Of a stretch of 64,000 nucleotides of DNA, positions 22,400 through 36,784 are shown piece by piece (within the stretch, counting starts at the first letter, position 1; every line of letters begins with the position of its first letter). Below the pieces are notes generated by a model. That model was given only the letters and a program-made list of their open reading frames with translations. It had not been told where the DNA came from and did no database searches. A program made the position numbers and the translations under genes. Source of the DNA: Luidia sarsii (taxonomy: Eukaryota > Echinodermata > Asteroidea > Paxillosida > Luidiidae); assembly GCA_949987565.1 (NCBI GenBank), contig OX465118.1, forward strand, positions 6,600,538 to 6,664,537, given 5' to 3'.

Positions 22400-25156
22400 T
22401 CAGATTTTTCACCACTGGTGGTTAGATCTTTTCCAGGCCTGTTAGCAGGCCAAGTTTCAGATTCGTCAATAAAATAATGAAGGAGATATTAACGTGCAAA
22501 GTGTATTTTTCTCTCCAGCTTCTGTCCGGCGACCGACTGTTGTGTACTGCTGTCTGCACACAAGCTGCCTAGCTGACTGAGGTTGGTTCTCTTTGCTTGA
22601 TCATAAAATCATCATACTATGTTCGATCTCAGATTTTTCACCACTGGTGGTTAGATCTTTTCCAGGCCTGTTAGCAGGCCAAGTTAATTATTCGTCAATA
22701 AAATAATGAAGGAGATATTAACGTGCAAAGTGTATTTTTCTTTCCAGCTTCTTTCCGGCGACTGACTGTTGTGTACTGCTGTCTGCACACACAAGCTGCC
22801 TAGCTGACTGAGGTTGGTTCTCTTTGCTTGATCATAAAATCATCATACTATGTTTGATTTCAGATTTTTCACCACTGGTGGTTAGATCTTTTCAAGGCCT
22901 GTTAGCAGGCTAAGTTTAAGATTCGTCAATAAAATAATGAAGGAGATATTAACGTGCAAAGTGTATTTTTCTTTCCAGCTTCTGTCCGGCGACTGACTGT
23001 TGTGTACTGCTGTCTGCACACAAGCTGCCTAGCTGACTGAGGTTGGTTCTCTTTGCTTGATCATAAAATCATCATACTATGTTCGATCTCAGATTTTTCA
23101 CCACTGGTGGTTAGATCTTTTCCGGGCCTGTTAGCAGGCTAAGTTTAAGATTCGTCAATAAAATAATGAAGGAGATATTAACTTGCAAAGTGTATTTTCT
23201 TTCCAGCTTCTTTCCGGCGACTGAGTGTTGTGTACTGCTGTCTGCACACACAAGCTGCCTAGCTGACTGAGGTTGGTTCTCTTTGCTTGATCATAAAATC
23301 ATCATACTATGTTTGATTTCAGATTTTTCACCACTGGTGGTTAGATCTTTGCCAGGCCTGTTAGCAGGCCAAGTTTAAGATTCGTCAATAAAATAATGAA
23401 GGAGATATTAACGTGCAAAGTGTATTTTTCTTTCCAGCTTCTTTCCGGCGACTGACTGTTGTGTACTGCTGTCTGCACACACAAGCTGCCTAGCTGACTG
23501 AGGTTGGTTCTCTTTGCTTGATCATAAAATCATCATACTATGTTTGATTTCAGATTTTTCACCACTGGTGGTTAGATCTTTTCCAGGCCTGTTAGCAGGC
23601 CAAGTTTAAGATTCGTCAATAAAATAATGAAGGAGATATTAACGTGCAAAGTGTATTTTTCTTTCCAGCTTCCTTCCGGCGACTGACTGTTGTGTACTGC
23701 TGTCTGCACACACAAGCTGCCTAGCTGACTGAGGTTGGTTCTCTTTGCTTGATCATAAAATCATCATACTATGTTCGATCTCAGATTTTTCACCACTGGT
23801 GGTTAGATCTTTTCCAGGCCTGTTAGCAGGCCAAGTTTCAGATTCGTCAATAAAATAATGAAGGAGATATTAACGTGCAAAGTGTATTTTTCTCTCCAGC
23901 TTCTGTCCGGCGACCGACTGTTGTGTACTGCTGTCTGCACACAAGCTGCCTAGCTGACTGAGGTTGGTTCTCTTTGCTTGATCATAAAATCATCATACTA
24001 TGTTCGATCTCAGATTTTTCACCACTGGTGGTTAGATCTTTTCCAGGCCTGTTAGCAGGCCAAGTTAATTATTCGTCAATAAAATAATGAAGGAGATATT
24101 AACGTGCAAAGTGTATTTTTCTTTCCAGCTTCTTTCCGGCGACTGACTGTTGTGTACTGCTGTCTGCACACACAAGCTGCCTAGCTGACTGAGGTTGGTT
24201 CTCTTTGCTTGATCATAAAATCATCATACTATGTTTGATTTCAGATTTTTCACCACTGGTGGTTAGATCTTTTCAAGGCCTGTTAGCAGGCTAAGTTTAA
24301 GATTCGTCAATAAAATAATGAAGGAGATATTAACGTGCAAAGTGTATTTTTCTTTCCAGCTTCTGTCCGGCGACTGACTGTTGTGTACTGCTGTCTGCAC
24401 ACAAGCTGCCTAGCTGACTGAGGTTGGTTCTCTTTGCTTGATCATAAAATCATCATACTATGTTCGATCTCAGATTTTTCACCACTGGTGGTTAGATCTT
24501 TTCCGGGCCTGTTAGCAGGCTAAGTTTAAGATTCGTCAATAAAATAATGAAGGAGATATTAACTTGCAAAGTGTATTTTCTTTCCAGCTTCTTTCCGGCG
24601 ACTGAGTGTTGTGTACTGCTGTCTGCACACACAAGCTGCCTAGCTGACTGAGGTTGGTTCTCTTTGCTTGATCATAAAATCATCATACTATGTTTGATTT
24701 CAGATTTTTCACCACTGGTGGTTAGATCTTTGCCAGGCCTGTTAGCAGGCCAAGTTTAAGATTCGTCAATAAAATAATGAAGGAGATATTAACGTGCAAA
24801 GTGTATTTTTCTTTCCAGCTTCTTTCCGGCGACTGACTGTTGTGTACTGCTGTCTGCACACACAAGCTGCCTAGCTGACTGAGGTTGGTTCTCTTTGCTT
24901 GATCATAAAATCATCATACTATGTTTGATTTCAGATTTTTCACCACTGGTGGTTAGATCTTTTCCAGGCCTGTTAGCAGGCCAAGTTTAAGATTCGTCAA
25001 TAAAATAATGAAGGAGATATTAACGTGCAAAGTGTATTTTTCTTTCCAGCTTCCTTCCGGCGACTGACTGTTGTGTACTGCTGTCTGCACACACAAGCTG
25101 CCTAGCTGACTGAGGTTGGTTCTCTTTGCTTGATCATAAAATCATCATACTATGTT
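22400..25156 (+). repeat. Tandem duplication of a 6-monomer unit (period 1,381 bp)
   Basis: 22,400-23,775 matches 23,781-25,156 at a displacement of 1,381 bp. The diagnostic marker is TTTTCAAGG for TTTTCCAGG at 22,889-22,897 and 24,270-24,278; GACCGACTG, AACTTGC, TTTGCCAGG and CTTCCTTCC follow in the same order. Confidence 0.9.
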
Positions 25157-26399
25157 TGATTTCTGATTTTTCACCACTGGTGGTTAGATCTTTTCCAGGC
25201 CCGTTAGCAGGCCAAGTTTAAGATTCGTCAATAAAATAATGAAGGAGATATTAACGTGCAAAGTGCATTTTTCTTTCCAGCTTCTTTCCGGCGACTGACT
25301 GTTTAGTACTGCTGTCTGCACACACAAGCTGCCTAGCTGACTGAGGTTGGTTCTCTTTGCTTGATCATAAAATCATCATACTATGTTAGATCTCAGATTT
25401 TTCACCACTGGTGGTTAGATCTTTTCCGGGCCTGTTAGCAGGCTAAGTTTAAGATTCGTCAATAAAATAATGAAGGAGCTATTAACGTGCAAAGTGTATT
25501 TTTCTTTCCAGCTTCTGTCCGGCGACTGACTGTTGTGTACTGCTGTCTGCACACAAGCTGCCTAGCTGACTGAGGTTGGTTCTCTTTGCTTGATCATAAA
25601 ATCATCATACTATGTTCGATCTCAGATTTTTCACCACTGGTGGTTAGATCTTTTCCAGGCCTGTTAGCAGGCCAAGTTTCAGATTTGTCAATAAAATAAT
25701 GAAGGAGATATTAACGTGCAAAGTGTATTTTTCTTTCCAGCTTCTTTCCGGCGACTGACTGTTGTGTACTGCTGTCTGCACACACAAGCTGCCTAGCTGA
25801 CTGAGGTTGGTTCTCTTTGCTTGATCATAAAATCATCATACTATGTTTGATTTCAGATTTTTCACCACTGGTGGTTAGATCTTTTCCAGGCCTGTTAGCA
25901 GGCCAAGTTTCAGATTCGTCAATAAAATAATGAAGGAGATATTAACGTGCAAAGTGTATTTTTCTCTCCAGCTTCTGTCCGGCGACCGACTGTTGTGTAC
26001 TGCTGTCTGCACACAAGCTGCCTAGCTGACTGAGGTTGGTTCTCTTTGCTTGATCATAAAATCATCATACTATGTTCGATCTCAGATTTTTCACCACTGG
26101 TGGTTAGATCTTTTCCAGGCCTGTTAGCAGGCCAAGTTAATTATTCGTCAATAAAATAATGAAGGAGATATTAACGTGCAAAGTGTATTTTTCTTTCCAG
26201 CTTCTTTCCGGCGACTGACTGTTGTGTACTGCTGTCTGCACACACAAGCTGCCTAGCTGACTGAGGTTGGTTCTCTTTGCTTGATCATAAAATCATCATA
26301 CTATGTTTGATTTCAGATTTTTCACCACTGGTGGTTAGATCTTTTCAAGGCCTGTTAGCAGGCTAAGTTTAAGATTCGTCAATAAAATAATGAAGGAGA

Positions 26400-28780
26400 T
26401 ATTAACGTGCAAAGTGTATTTTTCTTTCCAGCTTCTGTCCGGCGACTGACTGTTGTGTACTGCTGTCTGCACACAAGCTGCCTAGCTGACTGAGGTTGGT
26501 TCTCTTTGCTTGATCATAAAATCATCATACTATGTTCGATCTCAGATTTTTCACCACTGGTGGTTAGATCTTTTCCGGGCCTGTTAGCAGGCTAAGTTTA
26601 AAATTCGTCAATAAAATAATGAAGGAGATATTAACTTGCAAAGTGTATTTTCTTTCCAGCTTCTTTCCGGCGACTGAGTGTTGTGTACTGCTGTCTGCAC
26701 ACACAAGCTGCCTAGCTGACTGAGGTTGGTTCTCTTTGCTTGATCATAAAATCATCATACTATGTTTGATTTCAGATTTTTCACCACTGGTGGTTAGATC
26801 TTTGCCAGGCCTGTTAGCAGGCCAAGTTTAAGATTCGTCAATAAAATAATGAAGGAGATATTAACGTGCAAAGTGTATTTTTCTTTCCAGCTTCTTTCCG
26901 GCGACTGACTGTTGTGTACTGCTGTCTGCACACACAAGCTGCCTAGCTGACTGAGGTTGGTTCTCTTTGCTTGATCATAAAATCATCATACTATGTTTGA
27001 TTTCAGATTTTTCACCACTGGTGGTTAGATCTTTTCCAGGCCTGTTAGCAGGCCAAGTTTAAGATTCGTCAATAAAATAATGAAGGAGATATTAACGTGC
27101 AAAGTGTATTTTTCTTTCCAGCTTCCTTCCGGCGACTGACTGTTGTGTACTGCTGTCTGCACACACAAGCTGCCTAGCTGACTGAGGTTGGTTCTCTTTG
27201 CTTGATCATAAAATCATCATACTATGTTTGATTTCTGATTTTTCACCACTGGTGGTTAGATCTTTTCCAGGCCCGTTAGCAGGCCAAGTTTAAGATTCGT
27301 CAATAAAATAATGAAGGAGATATTAACGTGCAAAGTGCATTTTTCTTTCCAGCTTCTTTCCGGCGACTGACTGTTTAGTACTGCTGTCTGCACACACAAG
27401 CTGCCTAGCTGACTGAGGTTGGTTCTCTTTGCTTGATCATAAAATCATCATACTATGTTAGATCTCAGATTTTTCACCACTGGTGGTTAGATCTTTTCCG
27501 GGCCTGTTAGCAGGCTAAGTTTAAGATTCGTCAATAAAATAATGAAGGAGCTATTAACGTGCAAAGTGTATTTTTCTTTCCAGCTTCTGTCCGGCGACTG
27601 ACTGTTGTGTACTGCTGTCTGCACACAAGCTGCCTAGCTGACTGAGGTTGGTTCTCTTTGCTTGATCATAAAATCATCATACTATGTTCGATCTCAGATT
27701 TTTCACCACTGGTGGTTAGATCTTTTCCGGGCCTGTTAGCAGGCCAAGTTTCAGATTCGTCAATAAAATAATGAAGGAGATATTAACGTGCAAAGTGTAT
27801 TTTTCTTTCCAGCTTCTTTCCGGCGACTGACTGTTGTGTACTGCTGTCTGCACACACAAGCTGCCTAGCTGACTGAGGTTGGTTCTCTTTGCTTGATCAT
27901 AAAATCATCATACTATGTTTGATTTCACATTTTTCACCACTGGTGGTTAGATCTTTTCCAGGCCTGTTAGCAGGCCAAGTTTCAGATTTGTCAATAAAAT
28001 AATGAAGGAGATATTAACGTGCAAAGTGTATTTTTCTTTCCAGCTTCTTTCCGGCGACTGACTGTTGTGTACTGCTGTCTGCACACACAAGCTGCCTAGC
28101 TGACTGAGGTTGGTTCTCTTTGCTTGATCATAAAATCATCATACTTTGTTTGATTTCAGATTTTTCACCACTGGTGGTTAGATCTTTTCCAGGCCTGTTA
28201 GCAGGCCAAGTTTCAGATTCGTCAATAAAATAATGAAGGAGATATTAACGTGCAAAGTGTATTTTTCTCTCCAGCTTCTGTCCGGCGACCGACTGTTGTG
28301 TACTGCTGTCTGCACACAAGCTGCCTAGCTGACTGAGGTTGGTTCTCTTTGCTTGATCATAAAATCATCATACTATGTTCGATCTCAGATTTTTCACCAC
28401 TGGTGGTTAGATCTTTTCCAGGCCTGTTAGCAGGCCAAGTTAATTATTCGTCAATAAAATAATGAAGGAGATATTAACGTGCAAAGTGTATTTTTCTTTC
28501 CAGCTTCTTTCCGGCGACTGACTGTTGTGTACTGCTGTCTGCACACACAAGCTGCCTAGCTGACTGAGGTTGGTTCTCTTTGCTTGATCATAAAATCATC
28601 ATACTATGTTTGATTTCAGATTTTTCACCACTGGTGGTTAGATCTTTTCAAGGCCTGTTAGCAGGCTAAGTTTAAGATTCGTCAATAAAATAATGAAGGA
28701 GATATTAACGTGCAAAGTGTATTTTTCTTTCCAGCTTCTGTCCGGCGACTGACTGTTGTGTACTGCTGTCTGCACACAAG
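26400..28780 (+). repeat. 2.38-kb copy of 20,644-23,024 displaced by 25 monomers (5,756 bp)
   Basis: The two segments share TTTAAAATT (20,841/26,597), GGAGCTATT, the hybrid CGGG...GGCCAAG hairpin, TTTCACATT and TTCAAGG, with one clear difference: TACTATG at 22,386 is TACTTTG at 28,142. The match ends exactly at 23,024/28,780, where the copy switches into the AAGGTGCC (subtype VI) unit. Confidence 0.88.
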
Positions 28781-29304
28781 GTGCCTAGCTGACTGAGGTT
28801 GGTTCTCTTTGCTTGATCATAAACTCATCATACTATGTTCGATCTCAGATTTTCCACCACTGGTGGTTAGATCTTTTCCAGGCCTGTTAGCAGGCCAAGT
28901 TAATTATTCGTCAATAAAATAATGAAGGAGATATTAACGTGCAAAGTGTATTTTTCTTTCCAGCTTCTTTCCGGCGACTGACTGTTGTGTACTGCTGTCT
29001 GCACACACAAGCTGCCTAGCTGACTGAGGTTGGTTCTCTTTGCTTGATCATAAAATCATCATACTATGTTCGATCTCAGATTTTTCACCACTGGTGGTTA
29101 GATCTTTTCCAGGCCTGTTAGCAGGCCAAGTTTAAGATTCGTCAATAAAATAATGAAGGAGATATTAACGTGCAAAGTGTATTTTTCTTTCCAGCTTCTG
29201 TCCGGCGACTGACTGTTGTGTACTGCTGTCTGCACACACAAGCTGCCTAGCTGACTGAGGTTGGTTCTCTTTGCTTGATCATAAAATCATCATACTATGT
29301 TCGA

Positions 29305-31700
29305 TTTCAGATTTTTCACCACTGGTGGTTAGATCTTTTCCAGGCCCGTTAGCAGGCCAAGTTTAAGATTCGTCAATAAAATAATGAAGGAGATATTAAC
29401 GTGCAAAGTGCATTTTTCTTTCCAGCTTCTTTCCGGCGACTGACTGTTTAGTACTGCTGTCTGCACACACAAGCTGCCTAGCTGACTGAGGTTGGTTCTC
29501 TTTGCTTGATCATAAAATCATCATACTATGTTAGATCTCAGATTTTTCACCACTGGTGGTTAGATCTTTTCCGGGCCTGTTAGCAGGCTAAGTTTAAGAT
29601 TCGTCAATAAAATAATGAAGGAGCTATTAACGTGCAAAGTGTATTTTTCTTTCCAGCTTCTGTCCGGCGACTGACTGTTGTGTACTGCTGTCTGCACACA
29701 AGCTGCCTAGCTGACTGAGGTTGGTTCTCTTTGCTTGATCATAAAATCATCATACTATGTTCGATCTCAGATTTTTCACCACTGGTGGTTAGATCTTTTC
29801 CGGGCCTGTTAGCAGGCTAAGTTTAAAATTCGTCAATAAAATAATGAAGGAGATATTAACTTGCAAAGTGTATTTTCTTTCCAGCTTCTTTCCGGCGACT
29901 GAGTGTTGTGTACTGCTGTCTGCACACACAAGCTGCCTAGCTGACTGAGGTTGGTTCTCTTTGCTTGATCATAAAATCATCATACTATGTTTGATTTCAG
30001 ATTTTTCACCACTGGTGGTTAGATCTTTGCCAGGCCTGTTAGCAGGCCAAGTTTAAGATTCGTCAATAAAATAATGAAGGAGATATTAACGTGCAAAGTG
30101 TATTTTTCTTTCCAGCTTCTTTCCGGCGACTGACTGTTGTGTACTGCTGTCTGCACACACAAGCTGCCTAGCTGACTGAGGTTGGTTCTCTTTGCTTGAT
30201 CATAAAATCATCATACTATGTTTGATTTCAGATTTTTCACCACTGGTGGTTAGATCTTTTCCAGGCCTGTTAGCAGGCCAAGTTTAAGATTCGTCAATAA
30301 AATAATGAAGGAGATATTAACGTGCAAAGTGTATTTTTCTTTCCAGCTTCCTTCCGGCGACTGACTGTTGTGTACTGCTGTCTGCACACACAAGCTGCCT
30401 AGCTGACTGAGGTTGGTTCTCTTTGCTTGATCATAAAATCATCATACTATGTTTGATTTCTGATTTTTCACCACTGGTGGTTAGATCTTTTCCAGGCCCG
30501 TTAGCAGGCCAAGTTTAAGATTCGTCAATAAAATAATGAAGGAGATATTAACGTGCAAAGTGCATTTTTCTTTCCAGCTTCTTTCCGGCGACTGACTGTT
30601 TAGTACTGCTGTCTGCACACACAAGCTGCCTAGCTGACTGAGGTTGGTTCTCTTTGCTTGATCATAAAATCATCATACTATGTTAGATCTCAGATTTTTC
30701 ACCACTGGTGGTTAGATCTTTTCCGGGCCTGTTAGCAGGCTAAGTTTAAGATTCGTCAATAAAATAATGAAGGAGCTATTAACGTGCAAAGTGTATTTTT
30801 CTTTCCAGCTTCTGTCCGGCGACTGACTGTTGTGTACTGCTGTCTGCACACAAGCTGCCTAGCTGACTGAGGTTGGTTCTCTTTGCTTGATCATAAAATC
30901 ATCATACTATGTTCGATCTCAGATTTTTCACCACTGGTGGTTAGATCTTTTCCGGGCCTGTTAGCAGGCTAAGTTTAAAATTCGTCAATAAAATAATGAA
31001 GGAGATATTAACTTGCAAAGTGTATTTTCTTTCCAGCTTCTTTCCGGCGACTGAGTGTTGTGTACTGCTGTCTGCACACACAAGCTGCCTAGCTGACTGA
31101 GGTTGGTTCTCTTTGCTTGATCATAAAATCATCATACTATGTTTGATTTCAGATTTTTCACCACTGGTGGTTAGATCTTTGCCAGGCCTGTTAGCAGGCC
31201 AAGTTTAAGATTCGTCAATAAAATAATGAAGGAGATATTAACGTGCAAAGTGTATTTTTCTTTCCAGCTTCTTTCCGGCGACTGACTGTTGTGTACTGCT
31301 GTCTGCACACACAAGCTGCCTAGCTGACTGAGGTTGGTTCTCTTTGCTTGATCATAAAATCATCATACTATGTTTGATTTCAGATTTTTCACCACTGGTG
31401 GTTAGATCTTTTCCAGGCCTGTTAGCAGGCCAAGTTTAAGATTCGTCAATAAAATAATGAAGGAGATATTAACGTGCAAAGTGTATTTTTCTTTCCAGCT
31501 TCCTTCCGGCGACTGACTGTTGTGTACTGCTGTCTGCACACACAAGCTGCCTAGCTGACTGAGGTTGGTTCTCTTTGCTTGATCATAAAATCATCATACT
31601 ATGTTTGATTTCTGATTTTTCACCACTGGTGGTTAGATCTTTTCCAGGCCCGTTAGCAGGCCAAGTTTAAGATTCGTCAATAAAATAATGAAGGAGATAT
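29305..31700 (+). repeat. 5-monomer doublet nested in the 20-mer (period 1,152 bp)
   Basis: The TTTAAAATT markers at 29,823 and 30,975, and the GGCCCG, TTTAGTACTG and GGAGCTATT series, repeat at 1,152 bp. In the second 20-mer copy the corresponding pair (34,431 and 35,353) is only 922 bp apart, that is four monomers, because one unit was lost. Boundaries are approximate. Confidence 0.82.
30545..30775 (+). other. 231-bp segment absent from the second 20-mer copy
   Basis: The displacement between the two 20-mer copies drops from 4,609 to 4,378 across this point. The missing length is exactly one monomer, and the junction at 35,153/35,154 is seamless and in phase. This is what unequal exchange or a single-unit slippage deletion leaves. 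The alternative, a one-unit gain in the first copy, cannot be excluded, although the 5-mer doublet around it favours loss. Confidence 0.85.
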
Positions 31701-34700
31701 TAACTTGCAAAGTGTATTTTATTTCCAGCTTCTTTCCGGCGACTGAGTGTTGTGTACTGCTGTCTGCACACACAAGCTGCCTAGCTGACTGAGGTTGGTT
31801 CTCTTTGCTTGATCATAAAATCATCATACTATGTTTGATTTCAGATTTTTCACCACTGGTGGTTAGATCTTTGCCAGGCCTGTTAGCAGGCCAAGTTTAA
31901 GATTCGTCAATAAAATAATGAAGGAGATATTAACGTGCAAAGTGTATTTTTCTTTCCAGCTTCTTTCCGGCGACTGACTGTTGTGTACTGCTGTCTGCAC
32001 ACACAAGCTGCCTAGCTGACTGAGGTTGGTTCTCTTTGCTTGATCATAAAATCATCATACTATGTTTGATTTCAGATTTTTCACCACTGGTGGTTAGATC
32101 TTTTCCAGGCCTGTTAGCAGGCCAAGTTTAAGATTCGTCAATAAAATAATGAAGGAGATATTAACGTGCAAAGTGTATTTTTCTTTCCAGCTTCCTTCCG
32201 GCGACTGACTGTTGTGTACTGCTGTCTGCACACACAAGCTGCCTAGCTGACTGAGGTTGGTTCTCTTTGCTTGATCATAAAATCATCATACTATGTTTGA
32301 TTTCTGATTTTTCACCACTGGTGGTTAGATCTTTTCCAGGCCCGTTAGCAGGCCAAGTTTAAGATTCGTCAATAAAATAATGAAGGAGATATTAACGTGC
32401 AAAGTGTATTTTTCTTTCCAGCTTCTTTCCGGCGACTGACTGTTGTGTACTGCTGTCTGCACACACAAGCTGCCTAGCTGACTGAGGTTGGTTCTCTTTG
32501 CTTGATCATAAAATCATCATACTATGTTTGATTTCACATTTTTCACCACTGGTGGTTAGATCTTTTCCAGGCCTGTTAGCAGGCCAAGTTTCAGATTTGT
32601 CAATAAAATAATGAAGGAGATATTAACGTGCAAAGTGTATTTTTCTTTCCAGCTTCTTTCCGGCGACTGACTGTTGTGTACTGCTGTCTGCACACACAAG
32701 CTGCCTAGCTGACTGAGGTTGGTTCTCTTTGCTTGATCATAAAATCATCATACTTTGTTTGATTTCAGATTTTTCACCACTGGTGGTTAGATCTTTTCCA
32801 GGCCTGTTAGCAGGCCAAGTTTCAGATTCGTCAATAAAATAATGAAGGAGATATTAACGTGCAAAGTGTATTTTTCTCTCCAGCTTCTGTCCGGCGACCG
32901 ACTGTTGTGTACTGCTGTCTGCACACAAGCTGCCTAGCTGACTGAGGTTGGTTCTCTTTGCTTGATCATAAAATCATCATACTATGTTCGATCTCAGATT
33001 TTTCACCACTGGTGGTTAGATCTTTTCCAGGCCTGTTAGCAGGCCAAGTTAATTATTCGTCAATAAAATAATGAAGGAGATATTAACGTGCAAAGTGTAT
33101 TTTTCTTTCCAGCTTCTTTCCGGCGACTGACTGTTGTGTACTGCTGTCTGCACACACAAGCTGCCTAGCTGACTGAGGTTGGTTCTCTTTGCTTGATCAT
33201 AAAATCATCATACTATGTTTGATTTCAGATTTTTCACCACTGGTGGTTAGATCTTTTCAAGGCCTGTTAGCAGGCTAAGTTTAAGATTCGTCAATAAAAT
33301 AATGAAGGAGATATTAACGTGCAAAGTGTATTTTTCTTTCCAGCTTCTGTCCGGCGACTGACTGTTGTGTACTGCTGTCTGCACACAAGGTGCCTAGCTG
33401 ACTGAGGTTGGTTCTCTTTGCTTGATCATAAACTCATCATACTATGTTCGATCTCAGATTTTCCACCACTGGTGGTTAGATCTTTTCCAGGCCTGTTAGC
33501 AGGCCAAGTTAATTATTCGTCAATAAAATAATGAAGGAGATATTAACGTGCAAAGTGTATTTTTCTTTCCAGCTTCTTTCCGGCGACTGACTGTTGTGTA
33601 CTGCTGTCTGCACACACAAGCTGCCTAGCTGACTGAGGTTGGTTCTCTTTGCTTGATCATAAAATCATCATACTATGTTCGATCTCAGATTTTTCACCAC
33701 TGGTGGTTAGATCTTTTCCAGGCCTGTTAGCAGGCCAAGTTTAAGATTCGTCAATAAAATAATGAAGGAGATATTAACGTGCAAAGTGTATTTTTCTTTC
33801 CAGCTTCTGTCCGGCGACTGACTGTTGTGTACTGCTGTCTGCACACACAAGCTGCCTAGCTGACTGAGGTTGGTTCTCTTTGCTTGATCATAAAATCATC
33901 ATACTATGTTCGATTTCAGATTTTTCACCACTGGTGGTTAGATCTTTTCCAGGCCCGTTAGCAGGCCAAGTTTAAGATTCGTCAATAAAATAATGAAGGA
34001 GATATTAACGTGCAAAGTGCATTTTTCTTTCCAGCTTCTTTCCGGCGACTGACTGTTTAGTACTGCTGTCTGCACACACAAGCTGCCTAGCTGACTGAGG
34101 TTGGTTCTCTTTGCTTGATCATAAAATCATCATACTATGTTAGATCTCAGATTTTTCACCACTGGTGGTTAGATCTTTTCCGGGCCTGTTAGCAGGCTAA
34201 GTTTAAGATTCGTCAATAAAATAATGAAGGAGCTATTAACGTGCAAAGTGTATTTTTCTTTCCAGCTTCTGTCCGGCGACTGACTGTTGTGTACTGCTGT
34301 CTGCACACAAGCTGCCTAGCTGACTGAGGTTGGTTCTCTTTGCTTGATCATAAAATCATCATACTATGTTCGATCTCAGATTTTTCACCACTGGTGGTTA
34401 GATCTTTTCCGGGCCTGTTAGCAGGCTAAGTTTAAAATTCGTCAATAAAATAATGAAGGAGATATTAACTTGCAAAGTGTATTTTCTTTCCAGCTTCTTT
34501 CCGGCGACTGAGTGTTGTGTACTGCTGTCTGCACACACAAGCTGCCTAGCTGACTGAGGTTGGTTCTCTTTGCTTGATCATAAAATCATCATACTATGTT
34601 TGATTTCAGATTTTTCACCACTGGTGGTTAGATCTTTGCCAGGCCTGTTAGCAGGCCAAGTTTAAGATTCGTCAATAAAATAATGAAGGAGATATTAACG

Positions 34701-36784
34701 TGCAAAGTGTATTTTTCTTTCCAGCTTCTTTCCGGCGACTGACTGTTGTGTACTGCTGTCTGCACACACAAGCTGCCTAGCTGACTGAGGTTGGTTCTCT
34801 TTGCTTGATCATAAAATCATCATACTATGTTTGATTTCAGATTTTTCACCACTGGTGGTTAGATCTTTTCCAGGCCTGTTAGCAGGCCAAGTTTAAGATT
34901 CGTCAATAAAATAATGAAGGAGATATTAACGTGCAAAGTGTATTTTTCTTTCCAGCTTCCTTCCGGCGACTGACTGTTGTGTACTGCTGTCTGCACACAC
35001 AAGCTGCCTAGCTGACTGAGGTTGGTTCTCTTTGCTTGATCATAAAATCATCATACTATGTTTGATTTCTGATTTTTCACCACTGGTGGTTAGATCTTTT
35101 CCAGGCCCGTTAGCAGGCCAAGTTTAAGATTCGTCAATAAAATAATGAAGGAGCTATTAACGTGCAAAGTGTATTTTTCTTTCCAGCTTCTGTCCGGCGA
35201 CTGACTGTTGTGTACTGCTGTCTGCACACAAGCTGCCTAGCTGACTGAGGTTGGTTCTCTTTGCTTGATCATAAAATCATCATACTATGTTCGATCTCAG
35301 ATTTTTCACCACTGGTGGTTAGATCTTTTCCGGGCCTGTTAGCAGGCTAAGTTTAAAATTCGTCAATAAAATAATGAAGGAGATATTAACTTGCAAAGTG
35401 TATTTTCTTTCCAGCTTCTTTCCGGCGACTGAGTGTTGTGTACTGCTGTCTGCACACACAAGCTGCCTAGCTGACTGAGGTTGGTTCTCTTTGCTTGATC
35501 ATAAAATCATCATACTATGTTTGATTTCAGATTTTTCACCACTGGTGGTTAGATCTTTGCCAGGCCTGTTAGCAGGCCAAGTTTAAGATTCGTCAATAAA
35601 ATAATGAAGGAGATATTAACGTGCAAAGTGTATTTTTCTTTCCAGCTTCTTTCCGGCGACTGACTGTTGTGTACTGCTGTCTGCACACACAAGCTGCCTA
35701 GCTGACTGAGGTTGGTTCTCTTTGCTTGATCATAAAATCATCATACTATGTTTGATTTCAGATTTTTCACCACTGGTGGTTAGATCTTTTCCAGGCCTGT
35801 TAGCAGGCCAAGTTTAAGATTCGTCAATAAAATAATGAAGGAGATATTAACGTGCAAAGTGTATTTTTCTTTCCAGCTTCCTTCCGGCGACTGACTGTTG
35901 TGTACTGCTGTCTGCACACACAAGCTGCCTAGCTGACTGAGGTTGGTTCTCTTTGCTTGATCATAAAATCATCATACTATGTTTGATTTCTGATTTTTCA
36001 CCACTGGTGGTTAGATCTTTTCCAGGCCCGTTAGCAGGCCAAGTTTAAGATTCGTCAATAAAATAATGAAGGAGATATTAACTTGCAAAGTGTATTTTAT
36101 TTCCAGCTTCTTTCCGGCGACTGAGTGTTGTGTACTGCTGTCTGCACACACAAGCTGCCTAGCTGACTGAGGTTGGTTCTCTTTGCTTGATCATAAAATC
36201 ATCATACTATGTTTGATTTCAGATTTTTCACCACTGGTGGTTAGATCTTTGCCAGGCCTGTTAGCAGGCCAAGTTTAAGATTCGTCAATAAAATAATGAA
36301 GGAGATATTAACGTGCAAAGTGTATTTTTCTTTCCAGCTTCTTTCCGGCGACTGACTGTTGTGTACTGCTGTCTGCACACACAAGCTGCCTAGCTGACTG
36401 AGGTTGGTTCTCTTTGCTTGATCATAAAATCATCATACTATGTTTGATTTCAGATTTTTCACCACTGGTGGTTAGATCTTTTCCAGGCCTGTTAGCAGGC
36501 CAAGTTTAAGATTCGTCAATAAAATAATGAAGGAGATATTAACGTGCAAAGTGTATTTTTCTTTCCAGCTTCCTTCCGGCGACTGACTGTTGTGTACTGC
36601 TGTCTGCACACACAAGCTGCCTAGCTGACTGAGGTTGGTTCTCTTTGCTTGATCATAAAATCATCATACTATGTTTGATTTCTGATTTTTCACCACTGGT
36701 GGTTAGATCTTTTCCAGGCCCGTTAGCAGGCCAAGTTTAAGATTCGTCAATAAAATAATGAAGGAGATATTAACGTGCAAAGTG

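Larger units (their letters stand above)
27753..36784 (+). repeat. Tandem duplication of a 20-monomer unit (period 4,609 bp), second copy one monomer short
   Basis: 27,753-30,544 matches 32,362-35,153 at 4,609 bp, and 30,776-32,406 matches 35,154-36,784 at 4,378 bp. Private markers are shared: TACTTTG (28,142/32,751), TTCAAGG (28,647/33,256), AAGGTGCC, TTCGATTTCAG (29,301/33,910) and TTTATTTCC (31,717/36,095). The first copy runs into the second with no intervening sequence, so this is a true tandem 20-mer. It is the largest tandem unit in the window. Confidence 0.93.
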
